The notes beneath the pieces were generated by a model, which worked only from the letters and a program-made list of their open reading frames with translations, made no database searches and was not told the origin of the DNA. From contig JARWKL010000007.1 of the NCBI GenBank assembly GCA_029961685.1, positions 17,183,013 to 17,247,012 on the forward strand: DNA of 64,000 bases, read 5' to 3'. This document shows positions 39,281 through 53,685 of the stretch, piece after piece (within the stretch, counting starts at the first letter, position 1; each line of letters begins with the position of its first letter). Made by a program: the position numbers and the translations under genes. The stretch comes from Aristolochia californica. Its lineage: Eukaryota; Streptophyta; Magnoliopsida; Piperales; Aristolochiaceae.

Positions 39281-39300
39281 ACGCTCATTATTTTGCCCAT
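39281..39300. other. ~50-bp deletion joined at catta
   Basis: The catta of cgctcattaaattc is joined to the catta of cattattttgccc at 39286-39290, removing the block containing gtgaacgtgcggtggg. The monomer from 39228 is 621 bp long. Confidence 0.9.
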
Positions 39301-42109
39301 TTTCAAAAAATTTACCTAACTATCATAGATGATTACAAAGTGATTTATCATGCGTAACAGGCTATATTTTTGTAAGAAATGACTTTTGGATTGGGAGTCA
39401 ACACTCAGTTAAAAATCCCCCGCCTCCCCCTTTTCCCCACGATTGTAAAACCTGAGATATAAAAACTAAAAAGAGCTTACAATCCCTAAAAAAAATTGAC
39501 AATCTTCGGAATTATCTCTCTCTACATTTGTGCATTGTGATTTTCCATTTTAGATATACACTTTTTTCTTAAATCAAAACTTTGAGTTTTCCCTCTCCCT
39601 TCATCCCGAAAACAAAAAAAGGCAAAAAGCTCACAACAAAATAAAAATTTTATAGTTGATGTATGGAAAAAATTAAAAACAATAACAAAAGTAAATAAAG
39701 AAAATTCATTCACACAACACAAATGAACACAAAAGTTTTGTTATCCAAGTTCGAGAAATTCCACTAGTTTGACCCTAAAAGCTTGGAATTTTTCAAGAAA
39801 AAGATTTCTTCTACACATATTTTAAAAATGGATACCCATGTTTGAAACATGTTAAAGATACAAATGAGCTATGGATGCAAACCTTTTAAAGAGAATAACA
39901 AATGCTCATTATATTCTCAAGTGAACTTGCGGTGGGATATTTACCCAAGTCAAACAGGCCATTGTTTTGCCCATTTGCAAAAAGCCCACATAATAATCAT
40001 AGATGATTGTAAAGTGATTTAACATGCGTAACGGGCTATATTTTTTTAAGAAATGACTTTTGGTTTGGGAGTCAACACTCAGTTAAAAATCCCCCGCCTC
40101 CCACTTTTCCCAACGATTGCAAAACCTTAGATATAAAAACGAAAAAGTGCTTACAATCCTCAAAAATTATAGACACTCTTTGGAATTATCTCTCTCTACA
40201 TTTGTGCATTGTGCAATTCCGTTTTAGATGTACACATTTTTCTTAAATCAAAACTTCGAGTTTTTCGCTCTCCCTTCATCCCGTAAACAAAAAAGGCAAA
40301 TAGATCACAATAAAATGAAAATTTTATACTTGATGTACGGAAAAAATTTAAAACATTAAAAAAAGTAAATAAAGAAAATTTATTCACACACCACAAATGA
40401 ACACAAAAGTTTTGTTTTCCAAGTTTGGAAAACTCCATTAGTCCAACACTAATATCTTGGAATTTTGCATGAAGGATATTTTTTCTACACATATTTTAAA
40501 AATGGATATGTATGCTTGAAACATGTTAAAGATTAATATGACCTATGGATCCAAAGCTTTTAAAGGGAATAACAAACGCTCATTAAATTCTCAAGTGAAC
40601 GTGCGGTGGGATATTTACCCGAGTCTAACAAGTCATTATTTTGCCCATTTTCAAAAATTTGACCTAACAATTATAGATGATTGTAAAGTGATTTATCATG
40701 CGTAACGGGCTATATTTTTGTAAGAAATCACTTTTGGATTGGGAGTCAACACTTAGTTAAAAATCCTCCGCCTCCCCCTTTTCCCCACTATTGCTAAACC
40801 TGAGATATAAAAACTAAAAAGAGCTTACAATCCCAAAAAATTACAGACACTCTTCGGAATTATCTCTCTCTACATTTTTGCATTGTGCTTTTCCATTTTA
40901 GATGTACACTTTTTTCTTAAATCAAAACTTTGAGTTTTCGCTCTCCATTCATCTCGAAAACAAAAAAGGCAAAAAGCTCACAACAAAATAAAAATTTTAT
41001 AGTTGATGTATGGAAAAATTTAAAACAATAAAAAATTTAAATAAATAAAATTTATTCACACAACAAAACTTAACACAAAAGTTTTGTTATCCAAGTTTGG
41101 GAAATTCCACCAGTCTAACTCTAATAGCTTCAAATTTTACAAGAAAGAGATTTCTTCTACACATGTTTTAGAAATGGATATGCATGTCTGAAACATGTTA
41201 AAGATACAAATGAGCTATGGATGCAAAGCATTGAAAGAGAATAACAAACTCTCATTAAATTCTCAAGTGAACTTGCGGTGGAATATTTACCCGAGTCAAA
41301 CATGCCATTATTTTGCCCATTTGCAAATAGCGGACATAATAATCATACATGATTGTAAAGTGATTGATCATGGGTAATGGGCTTTATTTTTTGAAGAAAT
41401 GACTTTTGGATTGGGAATCAACACTCAGTTAAAATTCCCCTGCCTCCCCCTTTCCCGACGATTGCAAAACCTGAGATATAAAAATGAAAAAGTGCTTAAA
41501 TCCCTAAAAATTATAGACACTCTTTGGAATTATCTCTCTCTACATTTGTCCATTGTGCATTTCCGTTTTAGATGCACACATTTTTCATAAATCAAAACTT
41601 CGAGTTTTTCGTTCTCCCTTCATCCCCTAATCAAAAAAAGGCAAATAGATCACAACAATATGAAAATTTTATAGTTGATGTACGAAAATATTTTAAAAAA
41701 TAAAAAAGTAAATAAAGAAAATTTATTCGCACACCACAAATGAACACAAAATTTTTGTTATCCAAGTTTGGGAAACTCTAGTCCAACACTAATATCTTGG
41801 AATTTTACATGAAGGAGATTTTTTCTACACATGTTTTAAAAATGGATATGCATGCTAGGAACATGTTAAAGATTAAAATGACCTATGGATCCAAAGCTTT
41901 TAAAGAGAATAACAAACGCTCATTAAATTCTTGAGTGAACGTGCGGTGGGATATTTCCCCGAGTCAAACAAGCCATTATTTTGACCATTTTCAAAAAGTT
42001 GACCTAACAATCATTGATGATTATAAAGTGATTTGTCATGCGTAACGGGCTATATTTTTGTAAGAAATTACTTATGGATTGGAAGACAACACTTAGTTAA
42101 AAATCGCCT

Positions 42110-42130
42110 CCCCCCCCCCCCCCCCCCCCC
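42110..42130. repeat. Homopolymer run of 21 C
   Basis: The usual C-rich tract of the monomer is replaced by an uninterrupted C21, which accounts for the 684-bp length of this monomer. It is by far the longest such run in the window. It could be true slippage expansion or a sequencing length error at a homopolymer. Confidence 0.9.
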
Positions 42131-45100
42131 TTTTCCCGGTGATTGCTAAACATTAGATATAAAAAGGAAAACATGCTTACGGTCCCACAAAATTACCGAC
42201 ACTCTTTTGAATTATCTCTCTCTAAAATTTTCCATTGTGCATTTCCATTTTAGATGTAAAATTTTTTCGTAAATCAGAAATTTTGAGTTTTCGCTCTCCC
42301 TTCATCCCGTAAACAGAAAAGGCAAATAGATCACAACAAAATAAAATATTTATAGTTGATGTGTGGAAAAATTTAAAACAATAACTAAGGTAAATAAAAA
42401 ATATTTATTTACACACCACAAATGAACACAAAAGTTTTGTTATCCAAGTTTGGGAAATTCCGTTAATCCAACCCTAATAGCTAGGAATTTTACATGGAGG
42501 AGATTTTTTCTACACATGTTTTAAAATGGATATGCATGCTTGAAACATGTAAAAAGATTCAAATGACCTATGGATCCAAAGATTTTAAAGAGAATAACAA
42601 ACGCTCATTAAATTCTGAAGACAACGTGCGGGGGGATATTTACCCGAGTCTAACAAGTCATTATTTTGCCCATTTTCAAAAATTTGACCTAACAATCATA
42701 GATGATTGTAAAGTGATTTATCATGTGTAACGGACTATATTGTTTTAAGAATTGACTTTTGGATTGGGAGTCAACACAGTTAAAAATCCCCCGCCTCCCC
42801 CTTTTCCCGATGATTGCAAAACATTAAATATAAAAATGAAAAAGTGCTTACGGTCCCTAAAAATTACAGACACTCTTTCGAATTATCTCTCTCTACATTT
42901 ATGCATTGTGCATTTCCATCTTAGATGTACACTATTTTCGTAAATCAGAACTTTGAGTTTTCGCTCTCCCTTCATCCCGTAAACAGAAAAAGCTAATAGA
43001 TCACAACAAAATAAAATTTTTATAGTTGATGAGTGGAGAATTTTAATACAATAACAAATTTAAATAAAGAAAATTTATTCACACAACACAAGTGAACACA
43101 AAAATTTTGTTATCCAAGTTTGGGAAATTCCACCAGTCTAACTCTAATAGCTTGGAATTTTACAAGAAAGATATTTCTTCTACACATATTTTAAAAATGG
43201 ATATGCATGTCTGAAACATGTTAAAGATGCAAATGAGCTATGGATGCAAAGCTTTTAAAGAGAATAACAAATGCTCATTAAATTCTCAAGTGAACTTGCG
43301 GTGGGATATTTACCCGAGTCAAACATTCCATTATCTTGCCCATTTGCAAATAGCGGACATAATAATCATACATGATTGTAAAGTAATTATCATGCATAAC
43401 GGGCTTTATTTTTTTAAGAAATGACTTTTGGATTGGGAGTCAACACTCAGTTAAAAATCCCCCGCCTCCCCCTTTTCCTGACAATTGCAAAACCTGAGAT
43501 ATAAAAAGAAAAAGTGCTTACAATCCCTAAAAATTACAGACACTCTTTGGAATTATCTTTCTCTACATTTGTGCATTGTGCATTTCCGATTTAGATGCAC
43601 ACATTTTTCTTCAATCAAAACTTTGAGTTTTTCGCTCTCCCTTCAAACCGTAATCAAAAAAAGGCAAATAGATCAAAACAAAATGAAAATTTTATAGTTG
43701 ATGTACGAAAATATTTAAAAAAATAAAAAAAGTAAATAAAGAAAATTTATTCACACAACACAAATGAACACAAAAGTTTTGTTATCCAAGTTTGGGAAAC
43801 TCCACTAGTCCAACAATAATATCTTGGAATTTTACATGAAGGAGATTTTTTCTACACATGTTTTAAAAATGGATATGCATGCTAGGAACATGTTAAAGAT
43901 TCAAATGACCTATGGATCCAAAGCTTTTAAAGAGAATAACAAATGCTCATTAAATTCTCAAGTGAACGTGCGGTGGGATATTTCCCCGAGTCAAACAAGC
44001 CATTATTTTGGCCATTTTAAAAAAGTTGACCTAACAATCATAGATGATTGTAAAGTGATTTGTCATGCGTAACGGGCTATATTTTTGTAAGATATTACTT
44101 ATGGATTGGAAGTCAACACTTAGTTAAAAATTGCCCGCCTCCCCCTTTTCCCGGCGATTGCTAAGCATTAGATATAAAAACGAAAACGTGCTTACGGTCC
44201 CAAAAAATTACAGACACTCTTTGGAATTATCTCTCTCTACATTTGTCCATTGTGCATTTCCATTTTAGATGTACACTTTTTTCGTAAATCAGAACTTTGA
44301 GTTTTCCCTCTCCCTTCATCCCGTAAACAGAAAAGGAAAATAGATCACAACAAAATAAAATATTTATAGTTGATGTGTGGAAAAAATTTAAAACAATAAC
44401 TAAGGTAAATAAAAAATATTTATTCACACACCACAAATGAACACAAAAGTTTTGTTATCCAAGTTTGGGAAATTCCATTAGTCCAACCCTAATAGCTAGG
44501 AATTTTACATGGAGGAGATTTTTTCTACACATGTTTTAAAATGGATATGCATGCTTGAAACATGTTATAGATTCAAATGACCTATGGATCCAAAGCTTTT
44601 AAAGAAAATAAAAAACGCTCATTAAATTCTCAAGTGAACGTGTGGGGGGATATTTACCCGAGTCTAACAAGTCATTATTTTGCCCATTTTCAAAAATTTG
44701 ACCTAACAATCATAGATGATTGTAAAGTGATTTATCATGCGTAACGGACTATATTTTTGTTAGAAATGACTTATGGATTGCAATTCAACAGTCAGTTAAA
44801 AATCCTCTGCCACCCATTTTTCCCAACGATTGCCAAGCCGGAGATATAAAAACTAAAAAGAGCTTACAATCCCTAAAACTTACAGACACTCTTCAGAATT
44901 ATCTCTCTCTACATTTGTGCATTGTGCTTTTTCATTTTAGATGTACACTTTTGTCTTAAATCAAAACTTTGACTTTTCGCTCTCCCTTCATCTCGAAAAC
45001 AAAAAAGGCAAAAAGCACGCAACATAATAAAAATTTTATAGTTTATGTATGGAAAAATTTAAAACAATAACAAATGAAAATAAAGAAAATTTATTCACAA

Positions 45101-45233
45101 AACACAAGTGAACACAAAAGTTTTGTTATCCAAGTTTGGGAAATTCCACCAGTGTAACTCTAATAGCTTGGAATTTTACAAAAAAGAGATTTCCGGTACA
45201 CATGTTTTAAAAATGGATATACATGTCTGAAAC

Positions 45234-45903
45234 GTGTTAAAGATGCAAATGAGCTATGGATCCAAAGATTTTAAAGAGAATAACAAACGCTCAATAAATT
45301 CTCAAGTGAACGTGCGGGGGGATATTTACCCGAGTGTAACAAGTCATTATTTTGTCCATTTTCAAAAATTTGACCTAACAATCATAGATGATTGTAAAGT
45401 GATTTATCATGCGTAATGGGCTATATTTTTGTAAGAATTGACTTTTGGATTGGGAGTCAACACAGTTAAAAATCCCCCGCCTCCCCCCTTTCCCGATGAT
45501 TGCAAAACATTAGATATAAAAATGAAAAAGTGCTTACGTTCCCTAAAAATTATAGACACTCTTCCGAATTATCTCTCTCAACATTTGTCCATTGTGCATT
45601 ACCATTTTAGATGTACACTATTTTTGTGAATCAGAACTTTGAGTTTTCGCTCTCCCTTCATCCCGTTAATAGAAAAGGCTAATAGATCACAACAAAATAA
45701 AAACTTTATAGTTGATGTGTGGAAAAATTTAAAACAATAACTAATTTAAATAAAAAATATTTATTCACACACCACAAATGAGCACAAAAGTGTTGTTATT
45801 CAGGTTTGGGAAATTCAATTAGTCCAACCCTAATAGCTTGGAATTTTACATGAAGGAGATTTTTTCTACACATGTTTTAAAAATGGATATGCATGCTTGA
45901 AAC
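45234..45903 (+). repeat. Chimeric monomer: A-type start, C-type core
   Basis: It starts agatgcaaatgagctatgg (A) but then reads ggatccaaagattttaaag and gagtgtaacaagtcatt, with aaaatttgacctaac (C). The switch lies between about 45255 and 45320. The tail returns to A-like ttttggattgggagtc. Confidence 0.8.
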
Positions 45904-48900
45904 ATGTTAAAGATTCAAATGACCTATGGATCCAAAGATTTTAAAGAGAATAACAAACACTCATTAAATTCACAAGTGAATGTGCGGGGGGATATTTACC
46001 CGAGTCTAACAAGTCATTATTTTGCCCATTTTCAAAAATTTGACCTAACAATCATAGATGATTGGAAAGTGATTTTTCATGTGTAACGGGCTATATTTTT
46101 GTAAGAATTGACTTTTGGATTGGGAGTCAACACTCAGTTAAAAATCCCCCGCCTCCCCATTTTCCCTACGATTGCAAAACATTAGATATAAAAACGAAAA
46201 AGTGCTTACGGTCCCTAAAAATTACAGGCACTCTTTTGAATTATCTCTCTCTACATTTGTGTATTGTGCATTTCCATTTTAGATGTACACTATTTTCTTA
46301 AATCAGAACTTTGAGTTTTCGCTCTCCCTTCATCTCGTACACAGAAAAGGCTAATAGATCACAACAAAATAAAAAATTTGTAGTTGATGTGTGGAAAAAA
46401 TTTAAAACAATAACTAATGTAAATAAAAAATATTTATTCACACACCACAAATGAACACAAAAGTTTTGTTATCCAAGTTTGGGAAATTCCATTAGTCCAA
46501 CCCTAATAGCTTGGAATTTTACTTGAAGGAGATTTTTTCTACACAAGTTTTAAAAATGGATATGGATGCTTGAAACATGTTAAAGATTCAAATGACCTAT
46601 GGATCCAAAGCTTTTAAAGAGAATAAAAAACGCTCATTAAATTCTCAAGTGAACGTGCGGTGGGATATTTACCCGAGTCTAACAAGTCATAATTTTGCCC
46701 ATTTTCAAAAATTCTTCCTAACAATCATAAATGATTGTAAAGTGATTTATCATGCATAACGAGCTATATTTTCGTACGAAATAATTTATGGATCGCAATT
46801 CAACACTCAGTTAAAAATCCTCCGCCACCCATTTTTCCCGACGTTTTTAAAACCTGAGATATAAAAACTAAAAAGAGCTTAGAATGCCTAAAAATTACAG
46901 ACACTTTTCAGAATTATCTCTCTCTAAATTTGTGGAATGTGCTTTTCAATTTTAGATGTACACTTTTTTCTTAAATCAAAACTTTGAGCTTTCGCTCTCC
47001 CTTCATCCTGAAAATAAAAAAGGCAAAAAACTCATAACAAAATAAAAAATTTTATAGTTGATGTATGGAAAAAATTTAAAACAATAAAAAATGTAAATAA
47101 AGAAAATTTATTCACATAACACAAATGAACAAAAAATTTTTGTTATCTAGGTTTGGAAAATTCCACTAGTTTAACCCTTATAGCTTGGAATTTTACAAGA
47201 AAGAGATTTCTTCTACACATGTTTTAAAATTGGATATGCATGTTTGAAACATGTTAAAGATGAAAATGAGCTATGAATGCAAAGCTTTTAAAGAGAATAA
47301 CAAACGCTTATTAAATTCTCATGTCAACTTGCGGTAGGATATTTACCCGAGTCAAGCATGCCATTATTTTGCCCATTTGCAAAAAGCCGACATAATAATC
47401 ATGGATGATTGTAAAGTGATTTATCATGCGTAATGGGCTATATTTTTTTAAGAAATGACTTTTTTATTGGGAGGCAACACTCAGTTAAAAATCCCCCGCC
47501 TCCCCCTTTTCCCGATGATTGCGAAACCTGAGATATACAAACGAAAAAGTGCTTACAATCGCTAAAAATTAGAAACACACTTTGGAATTATCTCTCTCTA
47601 CATTTGTTCATTGTGCATTTCCGTTTTAGATGTACTCATTTTTCTTAAATCATGACTTCGATTTTTTCGCTCTCCCTTCATTCCGTAAACAAAAAAAAGG
47701 CAAATAGATCACAACAAAATGAAAATTTTGAGGATGATGTACGGAAAAAATTTAAAACAATAAAAAATGTAAATAAAGAAAATTTATTCCCACATCACAA
47801 ATAAACACAAAAGTTTTGTTATCCAAGTTTTGGAAATTCCACTGGTCCAACACTTATATCTTGGAATTTTTCATGAAGGAGACTTTTTCTGCACATGTTT
47901 TAAAAATGGATATGCATGCTAGAAACATGTTAAAGATTCAATTGACCTATGGATCCAAAGCTTTTAAAGAGAATAACAAACGCTCATTAAACTCTCAAGT
48001 GAACGTGCGGTGGGATATTTCCCCGAGTCAAACAAGCCATTATTTATCCCATTTTCAAAAAGCTGACCTAACAATCATAGATGAATGTAAAGTGATTTGT
48101 CATGCGTAATGGGCTATATTTTTGTAAAAAATGACTTATGGATTGGAAGTCAACACTCAGTTAAACCTTGCCCGCCTCCCCCTTTTTCCGATGATTGCAA
48201 AACATTAAATATTAAAATGAAAAGTGCTTGCGGTCCCTAATAATTACAGACACTCTTTGGAATTATCTCTCTCTACATTTGTGCAATGTGTATTTCCATT
48301 TTAGATGTACACTTTTTTTCGTAAATCAGAACTAGGAGTTTTCGCTCTCCCTTCATCCCGTACACAGAAAAGCCAAAAAGATCACAACAAAATAAAAATT
48401 TTATAGTTGATGTGTGGAAAAAATTTAAAACAATAACTAATGTAAATAAAAAATATTTATTCGCACACCACAAATGAAAACAAAAGTTTTGTTATCCAAG
48501 TTTGGGAAATTCCATTAGTCCAACCCTAATAGCTTGGAATTTTACATGAATGAGATTTTTTCTACACATGTTTTAAAAATGGATATGCATGCTTGAAACA
48601 TGTTAAAGATTCAAATGACCTATGGATCCAAAGCTTTTTAACAAACGCTCATTAAATTCTCTAGTGAACGTGCGGTGGGATATTTACCCGTGTCTAACAA
48701 GTCATTATTTTGCCCATTTTAAAAAATGAGACCTAACAATAATAGATGATAGTGAAGTGATTTATCTTGCGTAACGGGCTATATTTTTGTAAGAAATGAC
48801 ATATGGATTGCAGTTCAACACTCAGTTAAAAATCTTCCGCCACCGATTTTTCTCGACGATTGCAATACCTGAGATATAAAAACTAAAAAGAGCTTCCAAT

Positions 48901-49079
48901 CCCCAAAAATTACAGAGACTCTTTGAAATTATCTCTCTCTACATTTGTGCATTGTGCTTTTCCATTTTAGATGTACACTTTTTTCTTAAATAAAAACATT
49001 GAGTTTTCGCTCTCCCTTCATCCCAAAAAATAAAGAGGCAAAAAACTCACAACAAAATAAAAATTGTATAGTTGATGTA

Positions 49080-49100
49080 TGGAAAAAATTATTTTGCCCA
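49080..49100. other. ~294-bp deletion fusing a C monomer to an A monomer
   Basis: Sequence runs from the C-type tail (gatgtatggaaaaaatt) straight into the A-type core (attttgcccattttcaaaaagccgac), with att (49088-49090) shared at the joint. The anchor expected near 49273 is therefore absent, and two monomers occupy only 1,050 bp. Confidence 0.9.
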
Positions 49101-52100
49101 TTTTCAAAAAGCCGACATAATAATCATAGATGATTGTAAAGTGATTTATCATGCGTTACGGGCTACAATTTTTTAAGAAATGACTTTTGGATTGGGAGTC
49201 AATACTCAGTTAAAAATCCCCTGCCTTCCCCTTTTCCCGACAATTTTAAAACCTGAGATATAAAAACAAAAAAGTGCTTACAATCCCTAAAAATTACAAA
49301 CACTCTTTGGAATTATGTCTTTCCACATTTGTGCATTGTGCATTTCCAATTTAGATGTACACTTTTTTCCTAGATCAGAACTTTGAGTTTTCGCTCTCTC
49401 TTTATCCTGTAAACAGAAAAGGCAAATAGAACACAACAAAATAAAAATTTTATAGTTGATGTGTGGCAAAAATTTAAAACAATAACTAATGGAAATAAAA
49501 AATATTTATTCACACAGCACAAATGAACACAAAAGTTTTGTTATCCACGTTTGGGAAATTCCATTAGTCCAACCCTAATAGCTTGGAATTTTACATGAAG
49601 GAGATTTTTTCTACACATGTTTTAAAAAGGGATATGCATGCTTCAAACCTATTAAAGATTCAAATGACATATGGATCCAAAGCTTTTAAAGAGAATAACA
49701 AACGCTCATTAAATTCTCGAGTGAACGTGCGGTGGGATATTTGTCCGTGTCAAGAAAGCCATTATTTTGGCCATTTTCAAAAATTTGACCTAACAATCAT
49801 AGATGATTGTAAAGTGATTTATCATGTGTTACGGGCTATATTTTTGTAAGAAATGACTTATGGATTGCAATTCAACACTCAGTTAAAAATCCTCCGCCAC
49901 CGTTTTTTCCCGACGATTGCAAAACCTGAGATATAAAAACTAAAAGGAGCTTACAATCCCTAAAAATGACAGACACTCTTCGGAATTATCTCTCTCTACA
50001 TTTGTGCATTGTGATTCTCCATTTCAGATTTCCACTTTTTTCTTAAATCAAAACTTTGAGTTTTCACTCTCCTTTCATCCCATAAACAAAAAAGGCAAAT
50101 AGCTCACAACAAAATAAAAATTTTATAATTGATGTATGGAAAAAATTTAAAACAATAACAAATGTAAATAAAGAAAATTTATTCACACAGCACAAATGAA
50201 CACAAAATTTTTATTATCCAAGTTGGGGAAATTCCACTAGTTTAACCCTAATTGCTTGGAATTTTACAAGAAAGAGATTTCTTCTACACATGTTTTAAAA
50301 ATGGTTATGCATGTTTGAAGCATGTTAAAGATGCAAATGAGCTATGGATGCAAAGCTTTTAAAGAGAATAACAAACGCTCAATAAATTCTCAAGTGAAAT
50401 TGCGGTGGGATATTTACCTGAGTCAAAATTGCCAATATTTTGCCCAATTGCAAAAGGCCGACATAATAATCATAGATGATTGTAATGTGATGTATCATGC
50501 GTAACGGGCTATATTTTTTAAAGAAATGACTTTTGGATTGGGAGTCAACACTCAGTTAAAAATTCCCCACCTCCCCCTTTTCCCGACGATTGCAAAACCT
50601 GATATATAAAAACGAAAAAGGGCATACAATCCCTATAAATTACAGACACTCTTTGGAATTATCTCTCTCTACATTTGTCCATTGTGCATTTCCATTTTAG
50701 ATGTACACATTTTTCTTAAATCAAAACTTTGAGTTTTTTGCTCTCCCTTCATCCCGTAAACAAAAAAGGCAAATAGATCACAACAAAATGAAAATTTTAT
50801 AGATGATGTAAGGAAAAAATTTAACACAATAAAAAAATAAATAAAGAAAATTTACTTATTCACCACAAATGAACACAAAAATTTTGTTACCCAAGTTTGG
50901 GAAACTCCACTAGTCCAACACAAATATCTTGGAATTTTACATGGAGGAGATTTTTTCTACACATGTTTTAAAAATGGATATGCATGCTAGAAACATGTTA
51001 AAGATTCAAATGACCTATGGATCCAAAGCTATTAAAGAGAATAACAAATGCTCATTAAATTCTCAAGTGAACGTGCGGTGGGATATTTGCCCGGGTCAAA
51101 CAAGCCATTATTTTGCCCATTTTCAAAAAATTGACCTAACAATCATAGATGATTGTAAAGTGATTTGTCATACGTAACGGGCTATATTTTTGTAAGAAAT
51201 GACTTATGGAATGGAAGTCAACACTCAGTTAAAAATCACTCGCCTCCCCCTTTTCCGAACGATTGCAAAACCTGAGATATAAAAACGAAAAAGTGCTTAC
51301 GGTCCCTAAAAATTACAGACACTCTTTGGATTTATCTCTCTCTACATTTGTGCATTGTGCATTTCTATTTTAGATGTGCACTTTTTTCGTAAATCAGAAC
51401 TTTGAGTTTTGGCTCTCCCTTCATCCCGTAAACAGAAAAAGGCAAATAGATCACAACAAAATAAAAATTTTATAGTTGATGTAGGAAAAAGATTTAAAAC
51501 CATAACTAATGTAAATAAAAAATATTTATTCACACACCAAAAATGAACACAAGTTTTATTATCCAAGTTTGGGAAATTCCATTAGACCAACCCCTAATAG
51601 ATTGGAATTTTACATGAAGGAAATTTTTTCTACACATGTTTTAAAAATGGATATGCATGCTTGAAATATGTTAAACATTCAAATGACCTATGGATCCAAA
51701 GCTTTTAAACAGAATAACAAACACTCATTAAATTCTCAAGTGAACGTGCGGGGGGATCTTTACCCGAGTCTAACAAGTCATTATTTTGCCCACTTTCAAA
51801 AATTTGACCTAACAATCATAGATGATTGTAAAGTGACTTATCATGCGTAACGGGCAACATTTTTGTAAGAAATGACTTATGGATTGCAATTCAACACTCA
51901 GTCAAAAATCCTCCGCCACCCATTTTTTCCAACGATTGCAAAACCTGAGATATAAAAACTAAAAAGAGCTTACAATCTCTAAAAATTATAGACACTCTTC
52001 GGAATTATCTCTCTCTACATTTGTGCATTGTGCTTTTCCATTTTAGATGTACACTTTTTTCGTAAATCAGAACTTTGAGTTTTCGCTCTCCCTTCATCTC

Positions 52101-53685
52101 GTAAACAGAAAAGGCAAATAAGTCACAACTAAATAAAATTTTTATAGTTGATGTGTGGAAAAAATTTAAAACAATAACTAATGTAAATAAAAAATATTTA
52201 TTCACACACCACAAATGAACATAAAAGTTTTGTTATCGCAGTTTGGGAAATTCCATTAGACCAACCCTAATAGCTTGGAATTTTACATGAAGGAGATTTT
52301 TTCTACACATGTTCAAAAAATGGATATGCATGCTTGAAACATGTTAAACATTCAAATGACCTATGGATCCAAAGCTTTTAAAGAGAATAACAAATGCTCA
52401 TTAAATTCTCAAGTGAACATGCGGTGGGATATTTGCCGTAGTCAAATAAGCCATTATTTTGCCCATTTTCAAAGAGTTGACCTAACAATCATAGACGATT
52501 GTAAAGTCATTTGTCATGCGTAACAGGCTATATTTTTGTAAGAAATGACTTATGGATTGGAAGTCAACACTCACTTAAAGATCGCCCGCCTCCCCCTTTT
52601 CCCGACGATTGCAAAATATTAGATATAAAAACGAAAAAGTGCTTATGGTCCCTAAAAATTACAGACACTCTTTGGAATTATCTCTCTCTACATTTGGGCA
52701 TTGCGCATTTCCATTTTAGATGTACACTTTTTTCTTAAATCAGAACTTTGAGTTTTCGCTCTCCCTTCATCCCGTAAACAGAAAAGGCAAATAGATCACA
52801 AAAAAATAAAATTTTTATAGTTGATGTGAGGAAAAAATTTAAAACAATAACTAATGTAAATAAAAAATATTTATTCACACAGCACAAATGAACACGAAAG
52901 TTTTGTTATCCAAGTTTGGGAAATTCCATTAGTCCAACCCTAATAGCTTGGAATTTTACAAGAAGGAGATTTTTTCTACACATGTTTTCAAAATGGATAT
53001 GCATGCTTGAAACATGTTAAAGATTCAAATGAGCTATGGATCCAAAGCTTTTAAAGAGAATAACAAACGCTCATTAAATTCTCAAGTGAACGGGCGGTGG
53101 GATATTTACCCGAGTCTAACAAGTCATTATTTTGCCCATTTTCAAAAATTTGAGCTAACAATCATTGATGATTGTAAAGTGATTTATGATGCGTAACGGA
53201 CTATATTTTTGTAAGAAATGACTTATGGATTGCAATTCAACACTCAGTTAAAAATCCTCCACCACCCCTTTTTCCCGACGATTGCAAAACCTGAGATATA
53301 AAAACTAAAAAAAGCTTACAATCCCAAAATATTACAGATACTCTTCGGAATTATCTCTCTCTACATTTGTGCATTGTGCTTTTCCATTTTAGATGTTCAC
53401 TTTTTTCTTAAATCAAAACTTTGAGTTTTCACTCTCCCTTCCTCCCGTAAACGGAAAAGGCAAATAGCTCACAACAAAATAAAAATTTTATAGTTGATGT
53501 ATCGAAAAATTTAGAACAATAACAAATGTAAATAAAGAAATTGTATTCACACAACACAAATGAACACAAAAGTTTTGTTATCCAAGTTTGGGAAATTCCA
53601 CTAGTTTAACCCTAATAGGTTGGAATTTTACAAGAAAGAGATTTCTTCTACACATGTTTTAAAAGTGGATATGCATGTTTGAAAC

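Larger units (their letters stand above)
27132..40522 (+). repeat. Trimeric C-A-B higher-order repeat, about 2.02 kb per unit
   Basis: From 27132 the monomers follow C, A, B, C, A, B without error as far as the A at 39849. Measured from one B anchor to the next, units are 28478-30500, 30501-32517, 32518-34536, 34537-36556 and 36557-38556, that is 2,000-2,023 bp, close to three monomers. The C at 39228 has an internal ~50-bp deletion. Between 39849 (A) and 40523 (C) a whole B core is missing: the A tail leads into the usual B start (cactaatatcttgg) and then reads the C core (tatgcttgaaac). Unit-to-unit divergence is visibly larger than in the 1,343-bp dimeric block, so this amplification appears older. 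Confidence 0.9.

Noticed and set aside
42110..42130. C21 taken as an assembly gap or vector linker.
   Set aside because: Flanking sequence is normal monomer on both sides in correct register. A homopolymer length error remains possible and is listed as a check.
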